DNA of 64,000 bases, taken from NCBI RefSeq assembly GCF_028735875.1, contig NZ_CP117834.1:1290001-1354000 (forward strand). The letters run 5' to 3'. This DNA comes from Shouchella hunanensis (GTDB taxonomy: Bacteria; Bacillota; Bacilli; Bacillales; Bacillaceae_D). Of the stretch, positions 1 to 8,812 are shown in pieces. The position numbers and the translations under genes are program-made. Each line of letters opens with the position of its first letter. The first letter of the stretch is position 1. Under the pieces are notes generated by a model. It was not told where the DNA came from and did not search any database. It saw only the letters and a program-made list of their open reading frames with translations.

Positions 1-65
1 TTAACGATTTTTGTTTGGCACTGCAGGAATGTACAGGTACATTGTGAGCTTTAAATCATTTTGTT

Positions 66-185
66 TTAGTAACCACCAACTGGTTGGGTATGTGTATCAA
101 TTTCTCCATCAACTAAAGCTTGGCTTGCTGTTGGAGATACAACAATTATTCCTATTACAGTCATTGCTATCAACCATTTCTTCAA
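66..185 (-). CDS. phr: Phr-type quorum signalling pro-peptide (39 aa)
   Basis: This short gene encodes 39 residues. It begins with a TTG codon (185-183) that overlaps the stop codon of rap by 4 bases, and an AGGAG site about 10 bases upstream lies inside the rap coding sequence. The product starts with MKKWLIAMTV, continues with a hydrophobic stretch and a plausible signal peptidase site (SPTASQA), and ends in THTQPVGGY. Size, secretion signal, overlap with rap and C-terminal location are all typical of Phr pro-peptides, which are exported, trimmed to a 5-6 residue C-terminal peptide, re-imported by an oligopeptide permease and bound by the cognate Rap protein. The mature peptide is not proven; the last 5-7 residues are the best guess. 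Its stop is TAA at 68-66. Confidence 0.85.
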   Translation of the reverse strand: MKKWLIAMTVIGIIVVSPTASQALVDGEIDTHTQPVGGY

Positions 186-1282
186 TCCAAACCAACTCCT
201 AACGTTAGCGTTTTTTGTTTCACACGATAGGCACGCTTCATTAAATTAAGCGCTCTTTCCACATCATGCTGTTCATGAAAAATAACTGATAACTCTAGAG
301 AGAGCTCTTCACATGTATATAACATATTCTGTTCTTCTAATAAGTTCAAATCTTTTTCAATGCCCTCATAATCTATTTCTAAAAATAATTTCTTCAAAAT
401 ACTGCATTTTATTAAAAACTCTTCGTTATTATGCTTTTTCAATTCACGGATCGCTCTTTCAAGCTCTTTTTTCGCTTCTTCCTTAATTCCTAACATAAAA
501 AGAGCTCTAGCTAAACAGTAACGAGCTTGTGCCGTCACAGAATAATCTTGAAAATCTTTAGACAAGGTGTTTTGCTCAAGAAATTTTTTAGCACTAGTAT
601 AATCTTTTTCACGATAAGCATTTATTCCCATTGTGAAGATAACCAGATGCTTTGAATAGGGAAATCCTTCACTCAATAAAAGGTTCTCATCAAGAATTTC
701 TTTTGCCTCTTCATGCATATCTGATATTGAATAAATACCTGCTAAGATGTTAGTTGAAAAGATAATTCGCTCTGTATACCCTAATCGCTTAAACGTAACA
801 ATGGCTTCTTCTAAGTATGAGCAGGCGTAAGCATTGTGATTTATTCTCATTAGTGCCATGCCCATGAAATATTGAAATTCAGCCTCTTCTGCCTCATCTT
901 TCACATATTCAAGCAATCGCTCGGCTTTACGAAATAAGCGAATGGCAGAACGATAGCGATGGTGCATAAACTCATGTTGACCGCTTACAAAATAGTACAT
1001 ATACCTTAACAGATGGTCAAGTGATTCACTTACTGCTGGGGACACACGTTCGATCATCTCGTCTCCAGCTTTTTCATCAGTCGTTTGATCTCTCATCATC
1101 GTATACCGGTACTCTACAAGCGAATAATAAGCCAAAATGCTGTCACTAGGCTCCATCCTTTTTAGCATTTGCTTAATTTCCTCATGTAATAGAATGGCTT
1201 CATCTGTTGATCGTGCAATAATGCAACTATACCATTCTACAATTTTGGCACCGACTTCCTCTGATGGTATCGTTATTTGCAT
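182..1282 (-). CDS. rap: Rap family response-regulator aspartate phosphatase / TPR protein
   Basis: The 366-residue product has the standard length and composition of Rap proteins: an N-terminal three-helix bundle (about residues 1-70) followed by tetratricopeptide-like helical repeats to the C-terminus, for example around EAEFQYFMGMALMRINH and TAQARYCLARALFMLG. Rap proteins either dephosphorylate Spo0F-type response regulators or sequester DNA-binding regulators such as ComA, and are inhibited by their Phr peptide. Which target this one has cannot be read from the sequence. A strong AAAGGAGGTGG site precedes the ATG at 1282. It is translationally coupled to the overlapping phr gene. Its promoter and a large palindrome lie just upstream. 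Confidence 0.93.
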   Translation of the reverse strand: MQITIPSEEVGAKIVEWYSCIIARSTDEAILLHEEIKQMLKRMEPSDSILAYYSLVEYRYTMMRDQTTDEKAGDEMIERVSPAVSESLDHLLRYMYYFVSGQHEFMHHRYRSAIRLFRKAERLLEYVKDEAEEAEFQYFMGMALMRINHNAYACSYLEEAIVTFKRLGYTERIIFSTNILAGIYSISDMHEEAKEILDENLLLSEGFPYSKHLVIFTMGINAYREKDYTSAKKFLEQNTLSKDFQDYSVTAQARYCLARALFMLGIKEEAKKELERAIRELKKHNNEEFLIKCSILKKLFLEIDYEGIEKDLNLLEEQNMLYTCEELSLELSVIFHEQHDVERALNLMKRAYRVKQKTLTLGVGLD

Positions 1283-1308
1283 CCTACCACCTCCTTTTTG
1301 TTATTATG

Positions 1309-1334
1309 GTTCTATTTTACTGGTAAAATAGAAC
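1309..1334. repeat. 26-bp perfect palindrome in the rap leader
   Basis: GTTCTATTTTAC (1309-1320) and its exact reverse complement GTAAAATAGAAC (1323-1334) flank a two-base centre. It sits between the predicted rap promoter and the rap ribosome site. No T-tract follows on the rap strand, so it is not a usual terminator. A dimeric repressor site or an RNA hairpin acting on rap expression are both possible. Confidence 0.8.
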
Positions 1335-1349
1335 AAATGTAAGATAAGT

Positions 1350-1378
1350 TAGATATTTCCCAATATACATTTTGTTAA
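1350..1378 (-). promoter_or_regulatory. Putative sigma-A promoter of rap-phr
   Basis: Read on the minus strand, TTAACA (1378-1373) and TATCTA (1355-1350) are separated by 17 bases, giving a plausible vegetative promoter about 70 bases upstream of the rap start. The predicted transcript start would lie near 1343, so the 1309-1334 palindrome would be transcribed in the leader. Confidence 0.5.
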
Positions 1379-1697
1379 TTTTTGTAACTATTTATGTTAA
1401 TCTGCTCTTCTACTTTTTCTATTCGTCAAGTTTCTACAGAATCCCTGTTTTTTCTATACATTCGTATCTGACAGAAGATTGACTCACAAAATTTAGTGAA
1501 GAATTTTTCAGTCAATTTTTGTATAAATAAGGAAATACCCAATCATGATCATCGTCTTATGTTCGTACTCGCCGTGCTAAACTGCCGGAACTCCTTTATC
1601 ACTCCTCCATTTTACTTTTACCCCTTCGTTATTTGTATTTTTTTTTTATAGTTTTTGCTGTTGTCTTCACTCTCTACGAAATTTTAATTCATTTTCA

Positions 1698-1727
1698 TGA
1701 AACTTCATCCCCTACTTGAGGCGTATA
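1698..1727 (+). promoter_or_regulatory. Sigma-W-like promoter of the NfeD-flotillin operon
   Basis: TGAAAC (1698-1703) and CGTATA (1722-1727) match the extracytoplasmic sigma-W consensus hexamers, with an 18-base spacer that is slightly longer than usual. In Bacillus subtilis the homologous yuaF-floT operon is driven by sigma-W, which supports the assignment. Confidence 0.55.
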
Positions 1728-1758
1728 TAAAGTAGACTTAGGTAAAGGAGGAATTTAT

Positions 1759-2277
1759 ATGGAGCTCACAACGATTTACTTCACAATCCTTCTAGTTAGT
1801 GGTGGGTTGACCGTTTTATATGTCTTGTTGTCAGATATATTGGATGGCATTTTTGACATCTTTGATGGCTGGCTCTCACCGACGTTAATCCTTTCTACAC
1901 TTGCTTTCTTTGGTGCTTCTGCTTACATATTGGAGCGATTTTCACCGTTTGATAGCCTTGTAGCCGGTCTTATTGCTGCTGCAATTGCGTTAGGTTTGGC
2001 GACATTATTTAATTTGTTTATTTTGACGCCTTTGCAGCATACAGAAGAGTCTGTTGCTTATAGTGATGAGGACTTGGAAGGAAAGCAAGGCGAGGTGATC
2101 TTGACGGTTCCAGCAGATGGTTTCGGAGAGGTTGTCATTCGTAGCGACAGCGGAACCATTGCGAAAACAGCGGCCTGTCTGGATAATCAAGTTATTCCAT
2201 CAGGTACTGAAGTTGTCATTGTCAAGATGGAGAATGGGATTGCCTATGTCACGATGTTGGCACTCGATGATCTTTAA
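1759..2277 (+). CDS. NfeD family membrane protein (YuaF-like)
   Basis: The 172-residue protein has hydrophobic segments at about residues 5-25, 40-57 and 65-92, followed by a small C-terminal OB-fold-like beta domain (from about residue 105, beginning GKQGEVILTVPADGFGEVVI). This is the architecture of short NfeD proteins, which partner flotillin/SPFH proteins in membrane microdomains. An AAAGGAGG site precedes the ATG. It lies 19 bases upstream of the flotillin gene and is clearly co-transcribed with it. The pairing matches B. subtilis yuaF-floT, which contributes to membrane-stress resistance and membrane fluidity. Confidence 0.88.
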   Translation: MELTTIYFTILLVSGGLTVLYVLLSDILDGIFDIFDGWLSPTLILSTLAFFGASAYILERFSPFDSLVAGLIAAAIALGLATLFNLFILTPLQHTEESVAYSDEDLEGKQGEVILTVPADGFGEVVIRSDSGTIAKTAACLDNQVIPSGTEVVIVKMENGIAYVTMLALDDL

Positions 2278-2296
2278 TTTTTAAGGGGGAATTGTT

Positions 2297-3751
2297 TTGG
2301 GTATGGAAATTATTATTATTGTTGGAATTGTCGTTGTCATTCTAGCTGTACTTGTAGGGGTGTTTGTTACAAGATACCGCACGGCAGGACCAGATGAAGC
2401 ACTTATTGTAACAGGAAGTTATTTAGGTGGTAAAAATGTAAACATGGACGATGCAGGTAACCGTATCAAAATCGTTCGTGGTGGCGGTACGTTTGTTATG
2501 CCGGTTTTTCAACAAGCAAAGCCATTGTCATTGCTATCAAGTAAATTGGATGTACAAACACCTGAAGTGTACACAGAGCAAGGCGTTCCGGTTATTGCCG
2601 ATGGTACAGCCATTATTAAAATCGGTGGTTCCATTGGTGAAATCGCAACAGCAGCAGAGCAATTTTTAGGAAAATCAAGAGAAGATCGGGAACAAGAAGC
2701 GAAAGAAGTGCTAGAAGGTCATCTTCGTTCGATTCTCGGTTCTATGACAGTAGAAGAGATTTACAAAAACCGTGAGCGCTTTTCTCAAGAGGTACAAAAA
2801 GTGGCTTCACAAGATTTAGCAAAAATGGGTCTTGTCATTGTTTCCTTTACCATTAAAGATTTACGAGATACGAATGGATACTTAGAATCTCTTGGTAAGC
2901 CAAGAATTGCGCAAGTAAAACGTGACGCAGATATTGCCACAGCGGAAGCAGAAAAAGAAACGCGTATTCGCCAAGCGGATGCGAACACGCAAGCGAAACG
3001 TTCTGAAATTGAGCGGGCTACAGAAATTGCTGAATCAGAAAAGAATAATCAGTTAAAAGTAGCGGCTTATCGTAGTGAGCAAGAACAAGCGAAAGCCCAA
3101 GCTGACCAAGCGTACCACTTACAAGAAGCACGCTCGAAACAAGAAGTAACTGAACAACAAATGCAAATTCAAATTATCGAGCGTCAAAAGCAAATTGAAT
3201 TAGAAGAAAAAGAAATTGCGCGTCGTGAGCGTCAATATGATGCAGAAGTGAAAAAGAAAGCCGATGCGGATCGTTACTCTGTTGAACAATCAGCGGAAGC
3301 AGAGAAAAGCAGACACTTCGCAGAAGCCGATGCAGATAAATACCGTGTGGAAGCGATGGCAAAAGCGGAAGCAGAGAAAGTTCGTGTTGATGGTCTTGCC
3401 GAAGCCGAAGCGGTTCGTGCCCGCGGGGAATCAGAAGCGGATGTTATTCGTCTGAAAGGTCTTGCCGAAGCAGAGGCAAAAGAAAAGATTGCCGAAGCAT
3501 TCGAGAAATACGGCGAAGCAGCCAAGCTTAGCATGATTATCGACATGCTACCTGAGTACGCAAGAGAAGTTTCTTCTCCATTATCAAATATTGATAAAAT
3601 TACCGTTGTGGATACTGGATCTGGTGAAAATGGTGGTGCGAATCGTGTCACTGGTTACGCAACAGATCTCATGGCTGGCTTGCAAGAATCATTAAAGGCA
3701 TCTAGCGGCATTGATATTAAAGAGCTTGTTGAAAATATATCGAAAAAATAA
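2297..3751 (+). CDS. floT: Flotillin FloT
   Basis: The 484-residue product has an N-terminal membrane-inserting hydrophobic segment (about residues 4-24), an SPFH/band-7 domain (about 30-190) and a long Ala/Glu/Arg/Lys-rich coiled coil (about 200-400) with repeated AEAE motifs, followed by a short C-terminal oligomerisation region. Flotillins form large oligomers in functional membrane microdomains and scaffold signalling and transport proteins. The start is taken as TTG at 2297, six bases after a GGGGGA site; an in-frame ATG at 2303 is the alternative. Gene order NfeD-FloT and the sigma-W-like promoter agree with the family. Confidence 0.93.
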   Translation: MGMEIIIIVGIVVVILAVLVGVFVTRYRTAGPDEALIVTGSYLGGKNVNMDDAGNRIKIVRGGGTFVMPVFQQAKPLSLLSSKLDVQTPEVYTEQGVPVIADGTAIIKIGGSIGEIATAAEQFLGKSREDREQEAKEVLEGHLRSILGSMTVEEIYKNRERFSQEVQKVASQDLAKMGLVIVSFTIKDLRDTNGYLESLGKPRIAQVKRDADIATAEAEKETRIRQADANTQAKRSEIERATEIAESEKNNQLKVAAYRSEQEQAKAQADQAYHLQEARSKQEVTEQQMQIQIIERQKQIELEEKEIARRERQYDAEVKKKADADRYSVEQSAEAEKSRHFAEADADKYRVEAMAKAEAEKVRVDGLAEAEAVRARGESEADVIRLKGLAEAEAKEKIAEAFEKYGEAAKLSMIIDMLPEYAREVSSPLSNIDKITVVDTGSGENGGANRVTGYATDLMAGLQESLKASSGIDIKELVENISKK

Positions 3752-3757
3752 TGTTGA

Positions 3758-3792
3758 AAACCGCCTCTTCTTAACAGAAAGGCGGTTTCTTT
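3758..3792. terminator. Bidirectional terminator floT / phoA
   Basis: AAACCGCCT (3758-3766) pairs with AGGCGGTTT (3780-3788), with T-rich flanks on both strands, between the convergent flotillin and alkaline phosphatase genes. Confidence 0.8.
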
Positions 3793-3795
3793 CAC

Positions 3796-5127
3796 TTAAA
3801 GTCCAGATAGACCAAGCGCTTCAAGCATTTTTTTCGGAACATCGGTGTTGTCCATTGTGCCGTTGAACGACTCTGCTCCTGCCCCATAAGCGAAAAGTGG
3901 TACATCAATACCAGTGTGATCGTAGGAAGACCAACCAAAGCCTGTCTTCTCGCTGATTGCCCCGTTAATGGCAAGCTTTAACGATTCCGCTTCTTTTAAG
4001 TCATCCATTTCTTCTTCCGTCCATTCAAACGATGTTTTCTCTTTAAGAACGTCCTCTAGATTAGCGTAATCATGGGTAACTGCTTCAGCAATATCCATAC
4101 CTAATGCATGGACTTGGTTTAACATCGTTGGGTGTGCTTCTTCAGAGGCATGAACAGCCATTCCACCTGTATCGTGATCGCCTACCATGACAACTAACGT
4201 ATCTTCATGGGTGTCTGCATAGTCTACCGCTATCTTTACGGCTTCTTCAAAGGCTTCTGTATCCGTCATCGCATAGAGAGGATCGTTGTCGTGACCAGCC
4301 CAGTCAATTTGGCTGCCTTCCACCATTAAGAAGAACCCCTCCTCCTCTTTTGATAAGAAATCAATGGCTGTGTGCGTCATCTCCGCTAGGCTTGGCTCGT
4401 CCGTTCGTTGGTTAAGAGACGGCTCTAATGCTTCCTCTGCAAATAATCCGAGTACTTTATCACCTTCGCCCTCCCATTGCCTAAGCTGTCTTCGGGTTTC
4501 TAAGTATGTATAGCCACTTTCCTCTGCATATGTGATTAAGTTTCGATCATCGTCACGAATACCACCTTCGCTCTCCGGTAAAAATTCGGTTCTCCCCCCA
4601 CCGAATAGTAAATCAACGTTTTCGTTTTCCATCATTTGTTTCGCAATCTCTGTGTAGCTTCCTCGAGATTCTACTTTTGCTGCGAAGGCAGCGGGCGTGG
4701 CATGGGTAATCGTTGATGTTGCTACTAGACCTGTACGTTTTCCATTTTCCTTTGCTCTATCGAGGATGGTCGGGAATGACTCGCCATCTGGCCCTAACCC
4801 GATCACACCATTATCTGTTTTATGACCTGTTGCTAAAGCTGTTCCTGCTGCAGCAGAATCTGTAATGGCCGCATTATTAGACCCCGTTTTTACCATAGCA
4901 GCAAGCATGTCTTTTTCATCCCATATCGGAAGAGCATCTTCTTTATAGAACCTGTAGCTGCTTGCATAACTTTGGGAGAAACCATCGGGTATTAAGAAAA
5001 TGACATTTTTAGCGGGTCCGTTACTTGGTATACTTCCATCGTCACTAGCAGAAACACCTGTTGTTGTAGCGATTAATCCGATTGTCACTGCGCCAACTAA
5101 ACCGTATGTAATGAACTGTTTTTTCAT
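3796..5127 (-). CDS. Secreted alkaline phosphatase (PhoA/PhoB family)
   Basis: The 443-residue protein starts with a signal peptide (MKKQFITYGLVGAVTIGLI, cleavage near GVSAS). It carries the alkaline phosphatase hallmarks: metal ligand Asp in FLIPDG, the nucleophile serine in TDSAAAGTA, SQIDWAGHDND and VGDHDTGG metal-binding motifs, and a late His in SYDHTG. Family enzymes are Zn/Mg-dependent phosphomonoesterases active outside the cell that liberate phosphate from organic esters. Length and order match the Bacillus PhoA/PhoB enzymes. Pho-box-like TTTACA repeats lie upstream, so PhoPR control during phosphate starvation is likely. It appears monocistronic. Confidence 0.94.
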   Translation of the reverse strand: MKKQFITYGLVGAVTIGLIATTTGVSASDDGSIPSNGPAKNVIFLIPDGFSQSYASSYRFYKEDALPIWDEKDMLAAMVKTGSNNAAITDSAAAGTALATGHKTDNGVIGLGPDGESFPTILDRAKENGKRTGLVATSTITHATPAAFAAKVESRGSYTEIAKQMMENENVDLLFGGGRTEFLPESEGGIRDDDRNLITYAEESGYTYLETRRQLRQWEGEGDKVLGLFAEEALEPSLNQRTDEPSLAEMTHTAIDFLSKEEEGFFLMVEGSQIDWAGHDNDPLYAMTDTEAFEEAVKIAVDYADTHEDTLVVMVGDHDTGGMAVHASEEAHPTMLNQVHALGMDIAEAVTHDYANLEDVLKEKTSFEWTEEEMDDLKEAESLKLAINGAISEKTGFGWSSYDHTGIDVPLFAYGAGAESFNGTMDNTDVPKKMLEALGLSGL

Positions 5128-5170
5128 TCGTCATCCGCCCCTTGTTCAATTTTTTTCCTACACCTTAACC

Positions 5171-5231
5171 TTATAGGAAAATTGTAAAGCGAACATTGTG
5201 CTTCGATGAAGGTTTATAAACGAAATGTAAA
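5171..5231 (-). promoter_or_regulatory. Pho-box-like repeats upstream of alkaline phosphatase
   Basis: On the minus strand TTTACA (5231-5226), five bases, TTTATA (5220-5215), then further downstream TTTACA (5188-5183), six bases and CTATAA (5176-5171) resemble the direct TT(A/T/C)ACA repeats with about 5-base spacing bound by PhoP. They lie 44-104 bases upstream of the start codon. Confidence 0.45.
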
Positions 5232-5235
5232 CGAC

Positions 5236-5266
5236 AAAAAAAGCCCACCGATGTGAAACGGTGGAC
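5236..5266 (-). terminator. Terminator of the rRNA methyltransferase-topB unit
   Basis: On the minus strand TCCACCG pairs with CGGTGGG around an 8-base loop and is followed by seven T residues, directly after the topB stop codon. Confidence 0.85.
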
Positions 5267-5272
5267 TGCGAC

Positions 5273-7453
5273 CTACTTCTCTTTATTTAAGCCCAATTTC
5301 GCTAATTGGTCTGCTAGTGCAGAGTTTGCAAAATCGTCTTGCTTGTTTTGTTTCTTCATATAATTATTTACTTCACGCTTCGAAACATTTTTGTTTTTAC
5401 TTTGTTTACGGCGTTCCTCAAATTGAGCTTTCTTTTCTCGATGGCCACACACACAAGCGAAAACTTGAGCATCTCCTTGCCCTCGTAGTTCCAGTTTCTT
5501 TTTACATTTCGGACAGCGTGCATTTGTTGTCATCGCAATATTTTTGCGGTAGCCGCATTCACGATCTTGGCAGACACGCATTTTGCCTTTTTTCCCGTTC
5601 ACTTCAAGCAAGAATTTACCACACTCTGGACACTTCTCTCCAGTTTTGTTGTCATGACGGAACTTGGTTGTGTCGGCTTTTACTTGTCCAACAACAGAAT
5701 GAGCATATTTCTTCATGTCGGCAATAAACGCACTCTTCTGCTCTTTCCCTTGCACAATTTTCTCTAGACGTTGCTCCCATTCAGCGGTTAGTGCTGGCGA
5801 CTTGAGCTCTTCTGGTACAAGATCAAGCAGCTGCTTCCCTTTTGACGTCACAAAAAGGTCTTTGCCTTTTTTCTCAATTAAGAAGCTAGAAAAGAGCTTC
5901 TCAATGATATCTGCTCGAGTTGCTACCGTACCAATTCCACCTGCTTCCGCAAGTGTTTTAGAGATCGTTGCATCCTTTTCTTCCATAAATTGAGCTGGCT
6001 TTTCCATTGCTGTCAACAAGGTTGCTTCATTAAAACGGGCAGGTGGCGTTGTTTCGCCTCGCTTTAGTTCTGTATGATTGACCGACAGCTTCTCCCCTTC
6101 TGTTAATTTAGGGAGCTTGCTTTCTTTTGCTTGATCCTCATCTTCATTTTGACGCCAGCCAAGAGAAATCATTCGCTCTCCTTTTGTACGGAGTGCTTCG
6201 CTTGCAATCTCTGCTTCTACAACCGTTTGCTCTGATTCACTTGCCGGGAAAAAGTTTGCTAAAAAGCGTCGCACAATCAAGTAATAAAGCTTCGTTTCTT
6301 TATCATTCATAGCGCTTATTGGTGGTGCTTGTTCGGTTGGAATTAACGCGTGGTGATCCGATACTTTCGCATCGTTAACCATTTGTTTTTTCGCATGATG
6401 TACACCTAGCTTTGATGCTTCAAGCACTGTTTTGCGGAATGGCTGCACATCAATGGCTTTTAAACGGTCTTTGAATGTATCAACAAGATCAGAAGAAAGA
6501 AAGCGCGAATCGGTTCTTGGGTACGTGACCGCTTTATGCTGTTCGTACAGCTTCTGCAAAGCACCGAGGGTTTCTTTTGCTGAGTAACCGTAACGTTTAT
6601 TCGCTTCACGCTGCAACTCTGTTAAATCGTAGAGCTGAGGTGCAGGGGTAAATTTTTTCTTCGCTTTCACGCTTGTAATAGCGATGGCTTTTCCTTTTAT
6701 CCTCTCTTTCAAGGCTTTCGCTGCTTCTTCATCGAAAATCCGCTCATCACCAGATTTTCGATTATACCAGCGAAACGTTGCGCCAGCGTCCACACTTACT
6801 TGCAGCGTGTGATAAGGCACCGGCTTAAAGGATTGAATGGCTTTTTCTCGTGCCGCCAGAATCGCCAGGGTTGGCGTCTGCACACGACCACAAGAGAGCT
6901 GGGCATTATGCTTTGTTGTGAGCGCACGGGTACCGTTAATACCTACATACCAGTCGGCTTCTGCTCGGGCTTCCGCTGCGGCAAATAAGTTTTCATACTC
7001 GCGACCATCTTTTAGCTTCTTAAAGCCGTCTTTTATCGCTTTATCTGTAACAGATGAAATCCATAATCGCTTGATTGGCTTTTTTACATGGGCTTTTGCA
7101 AGAATCCAACGAGCTACAAGCTCTCCTTCTCTTCCTGCATCCGTTGCGATAATCACTTCCCCAACATCTTGACGATTCAGTACTTTTTTCACGGTATGAA
7201 ATTGCTTAGAGGTTTGTTTAATGACAACGAGATCAAGGCGCTTTGGTAGCATTGGTAGCTCCTCTAACCGCCACGTTTTATACTGTTCTCCGTAATGCTC
7301 AGGATCAGCATGCGTGACAAGATGCCCTAGTCCCCACGTCACAATAACGTCTTTGCCTTCAAAAAATCCGTTTCCTTTTTGGTTTGCGCCTAGAACGCGG
7401 GCAATGTCGCGACCAACAGACGGCTTTTCTGCTAAAATTGCTTTTTTCTTCAT
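5273..7453 (-). CDS. topB: DNA topoisomerase III
   Basis: The 726-residue protein is a type IA topoisomerase. The Toprim domain is at about residues 3-135 (AILAEKPSVG, ATDAGREGE), the central clamp domains follow, and the active-site tyrosine sits in VTYPRTDSR near residue 310. The C-terminal part has at least two zinc-ribbon units (CPECGK...CQDREC and CPKCKKK...CVCG) and a basic tail. Topoisomerase III resolves single-stranded and hemicatenated DNA during replication and recombination. The gene lies 14 bases downstream of the rRNA methyltransferase gene, so the two are probably co-transcribed. The ATG has an AAAAGGGTG site. Confidence 0.96.
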   Translation of the reverse strand: MKKKAILAEKPSVGRDIARVLGANQKGNGFFEGKDVIVTWGLGHLVTHADPEHYGEQYKTWRLEELPMLPKRLDLVVIKQTSKQFHTVKKVLNRQDVGEVIIATDAGREGELVARWILAKAHVKKPIKRLWISSVTDKAIKDGFKKLKDGREYENLFAAAEARAEADWYVGINGTRALTTKHNAQLSCGRVQTPTLAILAAREKAIQSFKPVPYHTLQVSVDAGATFRWYNRKSGDERIFDEEAAKALKERIKGKAIAITSVKAKKKFTPAPQLYDLTELQREANKRYGYSAKETLGALQKLYEQHKAVTYPRTDSRFLSSDLVDTFKDRLKAIDVQPFRKTVLEASKLGVHHAKKQMVNDAKVSDHHALIPTEQAPPISAMNDKETKLYYLIVRRFLANFFPASESEQTVVEAEIASEALRTKGERMISLGWRQNEDEDQAKESKLPKLTEGEKLSVNHTELKRGETTPPARFNEATLLTAMEKPAQFMEEKDATISKTLAEAGGIGTVATRADIIEKLFSSFLIEKKGKDLFVTSKGKQLLDLVPEELKSPALTAEWEQRLEKIVQGKEQKSAFIADMKKYAHSVVGQVKADTTKFRHDNKTGEKCPECGKFLLEVNGKKGKMRVCQDRECGYRKNIAMTTNARCPKCKKKLELRGQGDAQVFACVCGHREKKAQFEERRKQSKNKNVSKREVNNYMKKQNKQDDFANSALADQLAKLGLNKEK

Positions 7454-7467
7454 CTAATCACCCTTTT

Positions 7468-8664
7468 TTATTTACGTACTTGTATCATTAAGACCTTTAA
7501 ATAGCTTCCTTTTGGGTAGGCACGGGTTGTTGCAAAGTCTGCTGGTACCCGGTGCTCTTCTACCACCTCATAGTGAACACCCGTCGCTTCAAACGCCTCT
7601 TCTACAAAACGCTTAAATTGCTTCGTTGAAACAGTTGCAGCATTGGTAGAAGCGATAATCACACCGTCTTTACTTACTAACGGAATGGCTTCTTCTAAAA
7701 GCTTCGAATAGTCTTTTGCTGCACGGAACGTTATCTTTTTAGACCGTGCAAAGCTTGGTGGGTCTAACACGATTAAGTCATATTCTAGCTCTTTCTTTTT
7801 CGCATAAGAAAAGTAGCGAAACGCATCCATTACAACGATACGCTGTTCTGTTGGATCGAGTCCATTCACCGCAAATTGTTCTTCTGTTTTTTCCCTACTG
7901 CGGTTGGCTAGATCAACACTTGTTGTTTCACTTGCGCCTCCCATTGCCGCTGCAACTGAAAACGCACCAGTGTAGGAAAAAAGATTTAATACACGTTTTC
8001 CAACAGCATAATGATCCATAATTCGTTTACGCACGAGACGTTGATCTAAAAAGATTCCAGTCATTGGACCATCATTCAAGTAAGTAGCATATGTGATTCC
8101 ATTCTCTTTAATAAGAAGCGGAAACTCGCCTCGTTTTCCTTCCACGTAATCGTCTTCACCTGTATAAGAACCATCTTCTGCGAATCGCTTCTTTTCATAT
8201 ATGCCTTCATAAGACATTAGCTTCCTAACACTGTCTAACACCCATTCTCGAAACGTATAAATACCCTCACTATACCAAGTAATGACAATGTAACCAGCAT
8301 AATAATCGATTTGTAATCCACCTATTCCATCACCTTCACTATTAAATAAACGAAAAGCTGTCGTATCTTCTGACCGAAAATAAGCCTGACGTTTTTCAAT
8401 AGCCTTTGTCAGCTTTCCCTTAAAAAAAGCAAGATCAATTGGCTCTTGTTCATCCGTTGATAGAACCCAACCGTTTCCTACATTTTGCTTACCAACATAC
8501 GCCTTGGCAATAAAACGATTTGATTGATCCTCTATGGTTAAAAGTGTCCCTTCTTGCAAGTCTTCTGTTGAAAACCAGTCTTTTTCAAGAAGAGGATAGC
8601 CGTTCTTTAGTTGTTTGGAGACTTTCTCATTTACTACTTGTTTGCTTTCCGTACGATTGTGCAT
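7468..8664 (-). CDS. Class I SAM-dependent rRNA methyltransferase (RlmI/YwbD-like)
   Basis: The 398-residue product has an N-terminal PUA-like domain (about residues 15-85, PLLEKDWF...LLTIEDQ), a central RlmI-type segment and a C-terminal Rossmann methyltransferase. Visible motifs are LNLFSYTGAFSVAAA for SAM binding near residue 225 and the catalytic-loop motif VLDPPSFAR near residue 305. The family members (E. coli RlmI, B. subtilis YwbD) methylate cytosine in 23S rRNA. The exact position modified here cannot be read. It is the first gene of a two-gene unit with topB. A GAGGTG site precedes the ATG. Confidence 0.88.
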   Translation of the reverse strand: MHNRTESKQVVNEKVSKQLKNGYPLLEKDWFSTEDLQEGTLLTIEDQSNRFIAKAYVGKQNVGNGWVLSTDEQEPIDLAFFKGKLTKAIEKRQAYFRSEDTTAFRLFNSEGDGIGGLQIDYYAGYIVITWYSEGIYTFREWVLDSVRKLMSYEGIYEKKRFAEDGSYTGEDDYVEGKRGEFPLLIKENGITYATYLNDGPMTGIFLDQRLVRKRIMDHYAVGKRVLNLFSYTGAFSVAAAMGGASETTSVDLANRSREKTEEQFAVNGLDPTEQRIVVMDAFRYFSYAKKKELEYDLIVLDPPSFARSKKITFRAAKDYSKLLEEAIPLVSKDGVIIASTNAATVSTKQFKRFVEEAFEATGVHYEVVEEHRVPADFATTRAYPKGSYLKVLMIQVRK

Positions 8665-8812
8665 GCTTTCACCTCAACAGTAGTATAGCATATCGTTTTT
8701 TCAACAGTGAAATGAGCTAGGTACGAGTATTTAAGGAGCGAGCAGATGAAATCCCTATCTATTTATTTATAAAAAGCGCATAATAAAAAAAAAGCTCCTT
8801 AGGAGTGATGAC

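Larger units (their letters stand above)
1283..1758. other. Divergent intergenic region rap / nfeD
   Basis: This 476-base AT-rich stretch holds the rap promoter and palindrome at its left end and a sigma-W-like promoter at its right end. Between about 1380 and 1690 I see no convincing open reading frame, RNA fold or repeat; a weak TTGACT...AGTCAA inverted repeat near 1483-1524 is the only structure noticed. Confidence 0.6.

Noticed and set aside
28-43. Palindrome AATGTAC-AG-GTACATT downstream of phr
   Set aside because: It is a perfect 7-bp inverted repeat, but no T-tract follows on the minus strand and no gene start is close, so I cannot assign a role.
3274-3651. 125-aa open frame antisense to floT
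   Set aside because: It is Ser/Ala-rich, mirrors the repetitive coiled coil of FloT, and has no ribosome site.
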